The notes under the pieces were generated by a model that made no database searches, was not told where the DNA came from, and was given only the letters and a program-made list of their open reading frames with translations. A stretch of 64,000 nt of DNA, from contig NZ_BSFC01000011.1 of NCBI RefSeq assembly GCF_027922145.1, positions 310,001 to 374,000 of the forward strand. Reading direction: 5' to 3'. Below, in pieces: positions 24,434 to 31,920 of the stretch (position 1 is its first letter; each line of letters opens with the position of its first letter). This DNA is from Novosphingobium resinovorum (GTDB taxonomy: Bacteria > Pseudomonadota > Alphaproteobacteria > Sphingomonadales > Sphingomonadaceae). The position numbers were made by a program, and so were the translations under genes.

Positions 24434-25844
24434 CGACAGCCTCCAGCACGGAAGTCGCGACGCCCTGCGAGCGCAGCCAGAGACGACGTAGGAGATTCGC
24501 AGCGGCCTCGACGCGGTAGGCGGAGGAGCCGCGCACGTCGGTCAGGGGTTCGAAGTCCGCTTTCAGCGCTTCGGCAGCGGCGGTGAACGTGGCTTCGGCA
24601 AAAGGCTGGCCGATCAGCGCGGCCTCGCACGTGCCGGCCCGCTTTGGAGTCGCCGCCATGCCGCCGAACGCGGCGCGCGCCTCTTCGATCACGCCGTCCT
24701 CTACACGCAGCGCGAAGGCGCCGCAGACCGCCGAGATGTCGCTGTCGAACCGGCGCGAGAGCTTGGAAATCAGGATCACCGTATCCGCCGGAGGGCGCGG
24801 GATACGCACGGATTCGACGAACTCGCCAGGCTGCCGATCCTGCTTGCCGTAAGCGAGGAAGTAGTCCTCCAGCGCCATCGTCCGCCGCCCCGCCATGCTG
24901 CGCAGCGTAAGTTCGGCACCGAGTGCAATGAGCGCCGGAGGGCCATCGCCGATCGGCGAACCGTTGGCGATATTGCCCCCCACGGTCCCGGCGTTGCGTA
25001 CCTGAAGCCCCCCGATGCGGCGCACGAGTTCGCCGAGGTCCGGATGCAATCGAGCCATCGCCGCATGTGCATCGGCGTAACGCACGCCCGCACCGAGGGT
25101 CAGCGCATCGGCGCTTTCCTCGATCGCCGCGAGTTCGGCGATGCCGCCCAGGAAGATCACGGTGCCCAGATCGCGCAGGCCCTTGGTGACCCACAGGCCC
25201 ACGTCGGTAGCTCCGGCCACCAAACGCGCGTTGGGATGTTCGGCCAGCAATGCAGCGAGTTCATCGCAGGTGCGCGGCGCGAACCAGCGGCGGCCCCGCC
25301 ACTCGCCCGAAGCGCTGCCCTCCAGCGCCTTGAGCGCGGCGATCACCCTCGTATCGTCCTGCTCGCAAGATCCGGCACCTTCCCCGGCCTCGATGATCGG
25401 ACCATAGCCGGTGCAGCGGCACAAGTTGCCCGCGATCACATCCTCTACCGGCAGATCGCAGCCGCGCGCGCCGATGGTGCGGCCGTGCAGCGACATGACG
25501 AATCCCGGCGTGCAGAAGCCGCACTGCGAACTCCCGTTGCAGGCCATCGTCTCCTGCAAGGCATTGAGCGTGCCGGTATCGTCCTTGAGGCTTTCGACGG
25601 TCATAACCGCCTTGCCGTCCAGCATCGGCAGGAACTGGATGCAGGAATTGACCGCGCGCCATGCCACGCCCTCGCCTTCCAGCGCGCCGACCAGCACCGT
25701 GCAGGCACCGCAGTCTCCCTCGGCGCAACCTTCCTTGGTTCCGGTGCGCCGCATCGTGTAGCGCAGATGATCGAGCACCGTCGCGGTCGGATCGACCGTG
25801 TCCAGTTCGACCACTTCGCCATCAAGAAGGAAGCGCACCGGCAC
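24426..25844 (-). CDS. xdhA: Xanthine dehydrogenase, iron-sulfur/FAD small subunit
   Basis: A 472-residue electron-transfer subunit. The plant-type [2Fe-2S] site is EGCAEGDCGACTV, the second cluster site is QCGFCTPGFVMSLHG plus GNLCRCTGYGP, and the FAD domain has LVAGATDVGLWVTKGLR followed by NAGTVGGNIANGSPIGDGPP. The start is a GTG: 25844 lies 1 nt after the uraH stop, and a second GTG at 25838 would match the usual MxFLLDGE opening. Electrons go to NAD, judging from the family. Coupled to uraH upstream. Confidence 0.95.
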   Translation of the reverse strand: MPVRFLLDGEVVELDTVDPTATVLDHLRYTMRRTGTKEGCAEGDCGACTVLVGALEGEGVAWRAVNSCIQFLPMLDGKAVMTVESLKDDTGTLNALQETMACNGSSQCGFCTPGFVMSLHGRTIGARGCDLPVEDVIAGNLCRCTGYGPIIEAGEGAGSCEQDDTRVIAALKALEGSASGEWRGRRWFAPRTCDELAALLAEHPNARLVAGATDVGLWVTKGLRDLGTVIFLGGIAELAAIEESADALTLGAGVRYADAHAAMARLHPDLGELVRRIGGLQVRNAGTVGGNIANGSPIGDGPPALIALGAELTLRSMAGRRTMALEDYFLAYGKQDRQPGEFVESVRIPRPPADTVILISKLSRRFDSDISAVCGAFALRVEDGVIEEARAAFGGMAATPKRAGTCEAALIGQPFAEATFTAAAEALKADFEPLTDVRGSSAYRVEAAANLLRRLWLRSQGVATSVLEAVDG

Positions 25845-25845
25845 G

Positions 25846-26178
25846 TCAGCTGCCCCGGTAGGTCGAGTAGCCGAAAGGCGAGACCAGCAGCGGTACGTGG
25901 TAATGCGCATCGGGGTCGGCAATGCCAAAATCGATCGAGACATGATCGAGGAACGGCGGCTCGGGCAGCTTGATCCCCTTGCCCCGGAAATAGGCGGCCA
26001 CCGCGAAAGTCAGGCGATACGTGCCGGTCGGCAGCGCCGGGAGACCCGGGCAGCGGCCGTCGGCATTGGTCTCGCCGGTGAACAGGATCGTGCCCGACCC
26101 GGTTTCGAGACACAGGGAAATCCCCGTCGCGGGAGCGCCGTGAGTCGTATCGAGGACGTGCGTGGACAGACTGCTCAT
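25846..26178 (-). CDS. uraH: 5-Hydroxyisourate hydrolase (transthyretin-like)
   Basis: A 110-residue enzyme that opens 5-hydroxyisourate to OHCU. It begins with the signature LSTHVLDTTHGAPA and ends with the diagnostic YSTYRGS, with HYHVPLLVSPFG before it; the catalytic His, Arg and C-terminal tetrapeptide are present. The ATG at 26178 overlaps the flavoprotein stop (ATGA). No signal peptide, so cytoplasmic. Confidence 0.97.
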   Translation of the reverse strand: MSSLSTHVLDTTHGAPATGISLCLETGSGTILFTGETNADGRCPGLPALPTGTYRLTFAVAAYFRGKGIKLPEPPFLDHVSIDFGIADPDAHYHVPLLVSPFGYSTYRGS

Positions 26179-27605
26179 GCGACCGTCTCCTCCTCGCGCG
26201 GCCACTGGCCGAGAAATTCATGCTCGTCATAGTCGAGAAAGTCGGCCACCAGAGCCTCCCGGTCGTCGAGGAAGAGTTGGTCGGCCACGCCCTTGACCAG
26301 CCGGGGCAGCGCATTGTGCAGGCCCGACAGTGCCGAGGCCGAGAGCCCCAGGCTCACCAGCGCCGAATAGTTGAACGCGAACAATCCGTGCAGCGGCGCG
26401 CCGTCCACTCCATCGCGCGGCAGGAACTCGAAAGCGTTGCCGAGATAAGGGTGAGCATCGATGAGCGCATTGGGCTTGCCCGGAGGCGTCACGCGATCGG
26501 ACCAGCGGGCGATGAGGTCGGCCACGTCCGCCAGTTCGGGACGCAGGCCGGGATCGCTGAGGAGACCGGTGGAGACGACGACGAAGTCGAAGTCGTGATG
26601 CCCGTGCGGCGTCGTGACACGGACCAACCCGTCATGTTCCTTCACGTCCAGCCAAGGCGCGCCGAGGTGCAGGGCAAAGCCGGGCCATGCCGCCGCGCGC
26701 TCGAAGGTGTCGTTCGTCGGCGGCTGGTTGTGACCGAGGAAAGCGTCCATTGCCGCGTATTTGGTCTGATCGTCCAGCGCCGGGTAGCGAGCGGTGAAGC
26801 CGACGCGCTCCATGAAGCGGATCGGGTTGATGCGGGGCAGTTCCTTGCGGCGCATGAACACTTCCGCCGCCGCCACGCCCTGCGTCAGGGCGAAGTTGGC
26901 GTTGTCGAAGGCCGAGGCGCCGCCGCCCAGCACGCCGATGCGTTTGCCGTGCAGTGCCGCGAAGTCGATCGGCTCGCTGGTGTGCGCCCACAAGTGCCGG
27001 GGCAGGTTGTCGCGCACCATCGCCGGGGTGTGCCATTCGCCGCCGCCCTGGATGCCGGTGGCCAGCACCACCTTGCGCGCCAGCGCCACGCTGCCGTCAG
27101 CGAAGTGCAGGCAATGCACGCCATGCGCCGTGACCGGCTCGATCCGCTGCAGCTTCGCGCCGTTCTCCACCGGCAGGTCAAGCACGCGGCGATACCAGCG
27201 CAGATATTCCATCCAGTCGCCGCGCGCGATCTTGTCGACCGCCTGCCAGCCGGCGAGCCCGTGCTGCGCTTCCCACCAGGCGCGGTAGGTCAGCGAGGGC
27301 ACGCCGAAATCGATCGGGTTGAGATGCTTGGGCGTACGCAGCGTGACCATGCGCGCATACGTTTCCCAGGGCCCTTCGAACCCGGCCTCGTTCTCGTCGA
27401 ACACGCGCACGTTGGTCACGCCCTCGCGCCTCAGGCCCAGCGCGGCGGAGAGGCCGCATTGCCCCCCACCGATGACCGCGACATCGAGCACCGGCGCGCC
27501 CTCTACCGCGCGCGGTCGCACCCATTCGGGGCGAGCGAAGCCGATCAGCTCCAGCTCGCGGGCAAGCTGCGCCTCGAGGGCGGGAAGGCCGATTGCATCG
27601 TTCAT
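26175..27605 (-). CDS. Two-nucleotide-site flavoprotein, candidate FAD-dependent urate hydroxylase (HpyO-like)
   Basis: A 476-residue FAD/NAD(P) oxidoreductase. An FAD-binding Rossmann motif is at about residues 40-60 (VAVIGGGQCGLSAALGLRRE) and a second, NAD(P)-type motif at about 220 (RIGVLGGGASAFDNANF), as in flavin monooxygenases. It sits exactly between uraH and uraD with 4-nt overlaps on both sides, that is, around the product of urate oxidation. Classical uricase, HpxO (aromatic-hydroxylase type) and PuuD are all absent from the window. Xanthomonas HpyO is an established FAD-dependent urate hydroxylase unrelated to HpxO; this gene is probably that family, but I could not align them. Confidence 0.7.
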   Translation of the reverse strand: MNDAIGLPALEAQLARELELIGFARPEWVRPRAVEGAPVLDVAVIGGGQCGLSAALGLRREGVTNVRVFDENEAGFEGPWETYARMVTLRTPKHLNPIDFGVPSLTYRAWWEAQHGLAGWQAVDKIARGDWMEYLRWYRRVLDLPVENGAKLQRIEPVTAHGVHCLHFADGSVALARKVVLATGIQGGGEWHTPAMVRDNLPRHLWAHTSEPIDFAALHGKRIGVLGGGASAFDNANFALTQGVAAAEVFMRRKELPRINPIRFMERVGFTARYPALDDQTKYAAMDAFLGHNQPPTNDTFERAAAWPGFALHLGAPWLDVKEHDGLVRVTTPHGHHDFDFVVVSTGLLSDPGLRPELADVADLIARWSDRVTPPGKPNALIDAHPYLGNAFEFLPRDGVDGAPLHGLFAFNYSALVSLGLSASALSGLHNALPRLVKGVADQLFLDDREALVADFLDYDEHEFLGQWPREEETVA

Positions 27606-28042
27606 GTCATGTCTTTCAGGCGCAGGCGGACGATCTCGCCGATCTGCTCCAGCGCGGTGGCCACTTCGGTCTCGCGGTCGTTGGCGAGGCGGCGGTCCAT
27701 CGCGGCGAGGATACCCGCCTTGTCGGTCAGGCGCACGCAGATGATGAAGGGAAAGTCGAACGCTGCGCGGTAAGCGGCGTTCAGGCGGTGGAACTCGGCG
27801 TATTCCTCAGGGGTCAGGCGGTCGAGCCCGGCGCTGGCCTGCTCGGCGGTGCTGGCCTCGGTGAGGGTGCGGTCGATCGCGGCCTTGCCCGCGAGTTCGG
27901 GGTGCGCGCGGATCAGGGCAAGCTGCTCGTCAGGGCTGGCGGCGTGCAGCACCGCCATCAGATCGGCATGACGATCGCCGGAAGACGGCCGCGCGTCGGC
28001 GCGCTCCTCCACCCAAGGGCTATGTTCGAACAAGGCGGTCAC
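27602..28042 (-). CDS. uraD: OHCU decarboxylase, short N-terminus
   Basis: Converts 2-oxo-4-hydroxy-4-carboxy-5-ureidoimidazoline to S-allantoin. The catalytic core is visible: LFEHSPWVEERA, LIRAHPELAGKAA (catalytic His), TEASTAEQASAGLDRL and PFIICVRLTDKAGIL. At 146 residues it is about 20 shorter than the usual enzyme and lacks the first helix before FEHSPW. The GTG at 28042 overlaps the hpxZ stop (GTGA). No usable upstream start restores the helix without running through hpxZ. All named catalytic residues remain, so it is probably active. Confidence 0.92.
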   Translation of the reverse strand: MTALFEHSPWVEERADARPSSGDRHADLMAVLHAASPDEQLALIRAHPELAGKAAIDRTLTEASTAEQASAGLDRLTPEEYAEFHRLNAAYRAAFDFPFIICVRLTDKAGILAAMDRRLANDRETEVATALEQIGEIVRLRLKDMT

Positions 28043-28419
28043 GATGTGCTCCCCTCAAGGCTGACGTGAGCGGAAACGACCTTCCAGCCGTCTGCGAAGC
28101 GCACCCATGATTGAGTCTGGCGCCCTCGGTGATCGGAGCCTTCGCGGAAGAATTCGGCATCGGCGGTGGCGAAGGTATCGCCGTAGACGGTGATCGCCAC
28201 GCGGCCCAGCTTGCGCTGCGGAGACCCGCCGCGTCCCTTTCGGAACGCGCGGATTTCCTCGATGCCATAGAGCACTTCGCCCACGCCGTAGCGGTTGGTG
28301 GTGGGGGCATCGTGGAACAGCGCGTCCATCGCCGGGATATCGTCCGCCATCAGCGCCGTCTCGTAGGCGTGGAAGGCGTGGGTGACTTCGGCGAGGAGGA
28401 CAGGGTCATTAATCCGCAT
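28039..28419 (-). CDS. hpxZ: HpxZ / AtzH-like protein (DUF3225)
   Basis: A 126-residue NTF2/SnoaL-like protein of the DUF3225 family. The sequence ALMADDIPAMDALFHDAPTT, then RYGVGEVLYGIEEIRAFRKG and a C-terminal SWVRFADGWKVVSAHVS are typical. In Klebsiella hpxWXYZ and in the cyanuric-acid locus (AtzH) this family accompanies an AtzE-type amidase and an AtzG-type small subunit; both partners occur here at 35814-37336. The exact reaction is uncertain. The ATG at 28419 overlaps the puuE end by 11 nt. Confidence 0.88.
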   Translation of the reverse strand: MRINDPVLLAEVTHAFHAYETALMADDIPAMDALFHDAPTTNRYGVGEVLYGIEEIRAFRKGRGGSPQRKLGRVAITVYGDTFATADAEFFREGSDHRGRQTQSWVRFADGWKVVSAHVSLEGSTS

Positions 28420-29296
28420 AAGGATGCACCTCCATCCAGTGCCGCGCGATGTCGATGCGCCGCGCCACCCAGGCGTCGCCGCTGGCGGTGACATGATCGA
28501 GGAACCGCGCCAGCCACCGCGCGCGGCCGGGCTTGCCGGCGATGCGGGCGTGGAGGCCGATCGACATCATCCGCCCGCCCTCCTCGCGCAGCTGGTCGAA
28601 GGTGTCGCGCATGTGGCGGAAGAACTGCTCGCCCTCGGTGAAGCCGTTGAGCGCGACAATCTTCATGTCGTTGACGTCGAGGGTATAGGGCACGATCAGC
28701 TGAGCTTTGTCGTACCGGGTGTCCCAGTAAGGCAGGTCGTCGGCGTAGCTGTCCGCGTCGTAGGTGAAGCCGCCCTCCTCGGCCACCAGCCGCGCGGTAT
28801 TGGGCGAGGTGCGGCCCTGATACCAGCCGAGCGGGCGCTGGCCGGTGAGCTTTTCGTGGAGCGCGATGGCCTCGGCGATGTGCGCGCGTTCGACTTCCTC
28901 GGGCTGGTACTGGTAATCGATCCAGCGCAGGCCATGGCTGGCGATCTCCCAGTCCGCCGCGAGCATCGCCGCGACCGCCTCGGGGTTCATCTCCATGGCC
29001 TTGGCCACGCCGAAGACGGTGATGGGCAGGCCGCGCTCGGTGAACAGGCGATGCAGGCGCCAGAACCCGGCGCGGCTGCCGTATTCGTAGAGGCTCTCCA
29101 TCGCCATCGCCCGGTCCGGGTGACTGCCCGCGCCGACCATTTCGGACAGGAACGCCTCGGAGCCCTTGTCGCCGTTCAGCACCGAGTTCTCGGCGCCTTC
29201 CTCGTAGTTGACGACGAACTGCACCGCCACGCGGGCACCGTTCGGCCACTGCGGGTCGGGCGGGGTCTGGCCGTAGCCGATGAGGTCGCGGGTCAT
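28409..29296 (-). CDS. puuE: Allantoinase PuuE (polysaccharide deacetylase fold)
   Basis: A 295-residue enzyme hydrolysing S-allantoin to allantoate, of the PuuE type that is related to polysaccharide deacetylases and not to the metal-dependent amidohydrolase allantoinases. Diagnostic are MTRDLIGYGQTPPDPQWPNG, QFVVNYEEGAENSVLNGD, ASHGLRWIDYQ and GWYQGRTSPNTARLV. No signal peptide, so cytoplasmic. It precedes hpxZ and uraD in the same run; a repeat separates it from hpxJ. Confidence 0.96.
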   Translation of the reverse strand: MTRDLIGYGQTPPDPQWPNGARVAVQFVVNYEEGAENSVLNGDKGSEAFLSEMVGAGSHPDRAMAMESLYEYGSRAGFWRLHRLFTERGLPITVFGVAKAMEMNPEAVAAMLAADWEIASHGLRWIDYQYQPEEVERAHIAEAIALHEKLTGQRPLGWYQGRTSPNTARLVAEEGGFTYDADSYADDLPYWDTRYDKAQLIVPYTLDVNDMKIVALNGFTEGEQFFRHMRDTFDQLREEGGRMMSIGLHARIAGKPGRARWLARFLDHVTASGDAWVARRIDIARHWMEVHPYAD

Positions 29297-29298
29297 AC

Positions 29299-29426
29299 CG
29301 TCGTCATCCCGGACTTGATCCGGGACCGCTGGCCGTGAACAGCCCAGCGCGCTGCGGACGCCTGCGGCCCCGCCGAAAGAGCGTGCCTAAAGACCGCCAC
29401 CGGTCCCGGCCTGCGCCGGGACGACG
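29299..29426. repeat. Repeat family B, full copy inside the purine operon
   Basis: Arms CGTCGTCATCCCGGACTTGA and the complement ending GCCGGGACGACG, with an inner GCCTAAAGACCGCCACCGGT shared with the copy at 6530-6648. It fills most of the 145-bp hpxJ-puuE gap, the largest gap in the 19-kb operon, and could end part of the transcription or alter mRNA decay. Confidence 0.88.
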
Positions 29427-29441
29427 CCAGATGACGCATCC

Positions 29442-30689
29442 TCATGCGCCTTCGCCTTCGGGCCACGCCGCGATGGCCGCCGGAACCGCCTCGCCCATCG
29501 GCAACGCGAATCCCTGCATCACCAGACATGATTCCAGCGCTGCCAGCGTCAGCAGCACCTTGTGCTTCATCGCGTTGTAACCCATCGCGCCGATGCGCCA
29601 GATCTTGCCTTGAAGCGGGCCGAAAGCGGTGCCGATCTCGATCTCGAACAGCTCGCGCATGGCCCCGCGCACGGCCTCGCCATCGACGCTCTCGGGGATG
29701 TACACGCCGGTCACGTTGGTCATGCGATAGCGGTCGTCGCCGAACACCGTCAGCCCCATCGCGCGCAGGCCCGCCGTCATTGCCCGGCCCGCCGAGGCAT
29801 GGCGGGCATAGCGCGCCTCAAGCCCCTCGCCCAGCACGATGCGCGCGCATTCTCGGGCGGCATAGAGCATCGAGGTCGCCTCGGTGTGGTGGTTCAGGCG
29901 CTTTTCGGACCAGTAATCCATGATCATCGCGAGGTCGAAGTAGTTGGAGCCGATGCGCGGGCCGGCACCATCGACCGTTCCGGCGACGCGGATGCCCTGC
30001 TCCACATGACGGCGCTTGCCGATGTGCTCGGCGGCGCGGTCCGAAATCGTGATCGGGGCCGAGCCGGAGGGGCCGCCGAGGCACTTCTGCAGGCCGCCGG
30101 TGACCACATCGACATCCCAGCGATCCGCCGCCAGTTCCATGCCGCCGATCGTCGCGGTGGCATCGACGTAGGATAGCGCGCCCGCCCGGCGGCACAGTTC
30201 GCCGAAGCCTTCGAGCGGCTGCGCCATCGTCGTCGAGGTGTCGCCGTGGATGGTCGCCACGATCTTGGGGTGACAGCGGGCGATGGCCTCGGCGATGCGA
30301 TCCATCGGCACGACTTCGCCCCAGGGCGCCTCGACCGTCTCGATCACCGCGCCGATGCGCTGGAGGATTTCCGTCAGCAGCAGGCCGAAACGGCCGAAGT
30401 TGACCACCAGCACCACGTCGCCCGGCGCGACGAGGCTGACCAGCGCCGCCTCGATCCCGGCGCGGGCGGTGCCGTCGACCAGCATCGTCCACTGGTTCTG
30501 CGTCCCGAAGATCGGGCGGTAGAGCGCCATGACCTGGTTCATGAAACCGGTCATCTCGGGATCGAACTGGCCGAGCAGGTCGGCGCTCATCGCCCGCAGC
30601 ACGCGCGGGTGGGCATTGATCGGCCCCGGACCCATCAGCAGGCGCTGGGGCGGGTCGATCTCTCCAAAGAGCTGCGAATCAAGCGACAA
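29442..30689 (-). CDS. hpxJ: Ureidoglycine aminotransferase (PucG/HpxJ type)
   Basis: A 415-residue class V PLP aminotransferase. It would move the amino group of S-ureidoglycine to an oxo acid such as glyoxylate, leaving oxalurate. Family blocks: RLLMGPGPINAHPRVLRAMS, VDGTARAGIEAAL, HGDTSTTMAQPLEGF and the PLP-lysine region VTGGLQKCLGGPSGSAP. The TTG at 30689 has GGAGA at good spacing and overlaps hpxK by 11 nt; a TTG at 30701 would add four residues but has no ribosome site. Its position next to allantoate amidohydrolase supports the ureidoglycine substrate over alanine-glyoxylate transamination. Confidence 0.9.
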   Translation of the reverse strand: MSLDSQLFGEIDPPQRLLMGPGPINAHPRVLRAMSADLLGQFDPEMTGFMNQVMALYRPIFGTQNQWTMLVDGTARAGIEAALVSLVAPGDVVLVVNFGRFGLLLTEILQRIGAVIETVEAPWGEVVPMDRIAEAIARCHPKIVATIHGDTSTTMAQPLEGFGELCRRAGALSYVDATATIGGMELAADRWDVDVVTGGLQKCLGGPSGSAPITISDRAAEHIGKRRHVEQGIRVAGTVDGAGPRIGSNYFDLAMIMDYWSEKRLNHHTEATSMLYAARECARIVLGEGLEARYARHASAGRAMTAGLRAMGLTVFGDDRYRMTNVTGVYIPESVDGEAVRGAMRELFEIEIGTAFGPLQGKIWRIGAMGYNAMKHKVLLTLAALESCLVMQGFALPMGEAVPAAIAAWPEGEGA

Positions 30690-31920
30690 AGGATTCTCCA
30701 AGACGATCGATGAAGCCGAGCATTACCCGCAACGCGATCTCCGCGTCCGCAGGCTCGACATGCTCGGCCGGATTGTGGCTGATGCCTTCGCGGCACCGGA
30801 TGAACAGCATGACAGTGGGGCACAGCGCGGCCATGTTCATGGCATCGTGCCCGGCGCCCGACACCAGACGACGCACCGGCTGCCCGGTGGCTGCGAGCGC
30901 ATCGTCCATCATGTCCATCAGCGCAGGGTCGCTGGGGCTGGCGGCAAGGTCGTGGATCAGGCTGACGGCCAATTCCAGCGCGCGCGCCTCGGCGATTTCC
31001 TCGATCCGCGCGAGGATCGCCTCAGCCACCGCGTCGCGCCGTTCTTCCGCGCCCGAGCGGACGTCGATAGTGAAGCGGACCTCGCCGGGGATGACGTTGG
31101 GGGCGCCAGGCAGCGCCTCCAGCACGCCGACGGTGGCGACGACGTCGGAGTTGTCCGCGCGGGCGATCTGCTCCACCGCCAGCACCATCGCCGCCGCACC
31201 CGCCAGCGCATCGCGGCGCAGGCGCATCGTCGCGGTGCCCGCGTGCCCGGCCATGCCCTTGACGGTGACGCGGTAGCGCAGCTGCGCGGCGATGCCGGTG
31301 ACGGTGCCCACCGCGAGGTCGTCCGCCTCCAGCACCGGCCCCTGCTCGATATGCGCCTCGAGGTAGGCCAGCGTGGTATCGGCCGCGCGGGCGGCAGTGA
31401 GATAGTCTGGCGTGGTGGCGAGCGCTTCGGCCAGCGTCACGCCCGCCGTATCCGTGATATCGAGCGCGGCGGCATCGAGCGTCCCGGCCACCGCCCGGCT
31501 CGTCAGCATCGCGGCGGGAAAGCGCGATCCTTCCTCGTCCCCGAAGGCATAGACCTCGATCGGGAACGGCAGTCTACGCCCTTCGGCATGGAGCGCGGCG
31601 ACCGCCTCGATACCGAGCATGATGCCCAGCGGCCCGTCGTAAGGCCCTGCGTCACGCACGGAATCGAGGTGGCTGCCGATCACCAGCGCCGGGGCATGGC
31701 CGAGGTGGCCGTCATAGCGACCCACCAGATTGGCGGCGGCGTCGATATGGACGCGCATGCCTGCGGCCTCCATCCACCCGGCCACTTGCTCCTGCGCGGC
31801 GGCATAAGCCGGGGTAAGGTAGGCGCGGAACAGGCCGCCCTCCATGTCGCTGTAGGGCGCGACGCGCAGTTCGTCGCACCGCGCGACGGCACGAGCGCCG
31901 CTAGGGATGTCGCTCACCAT
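30679..31920 (-). CDS. hpxK: Allantoate amidohydrolase
   Basis: A 413-residue M20-family metal hydrolase releasing CO2 and ammonia from allantoate to give S-ureidoglycine. Metal-ligand motifs: VIGSHLDSVRDAGPYDGPLG, FGDEEGSRFP, AYLEAHIEQGPVLE and SGAGHDAMNMA. The family also holds N-carbamoyl-amino-acid hydrolases, but the operon fixes allantoate as substrate. The ATG at 31920 overlaps hpxW by 7 nt; a GTG at 31917 would give a GTGA overlap instead. Confidence 0.92.
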   Translation of the reverse strand: MVSDIPSGARAVARCDELRVAPYSDMEGGLFRAYLTPAYAAAQEQVAGWMEAAGMRVHIDAAANLVGRYDGHLGHAPALVIGSHLDSVRDAGPYDGPLGIMLGIEAVAALHAEGRRLPFPIEVYAFGDEEGSRFPAAMLTSRAVAGTLDAAALDITDTAGVTLAEALATTPDYLTAARAADTTLAYLEAHIEQGPVLEADDLAVGTVTGIAAQLRYRVTVKGMAGHAGTATMRLRRDALAGAAAMVLAVEQIARADNSDVVATVGVLEALPGAPNVIPGEVRFTIDVRSGAEERRDAVAEAILARIEEIAEARALELAVSLIHDLAASPSDPALMDMMDDALAATGQPVRRLVSGAGHDAMNMAALCPTVMLFIRCREGISHNPAEHVEPADAEIALRVMLGFIDRLGESFVA

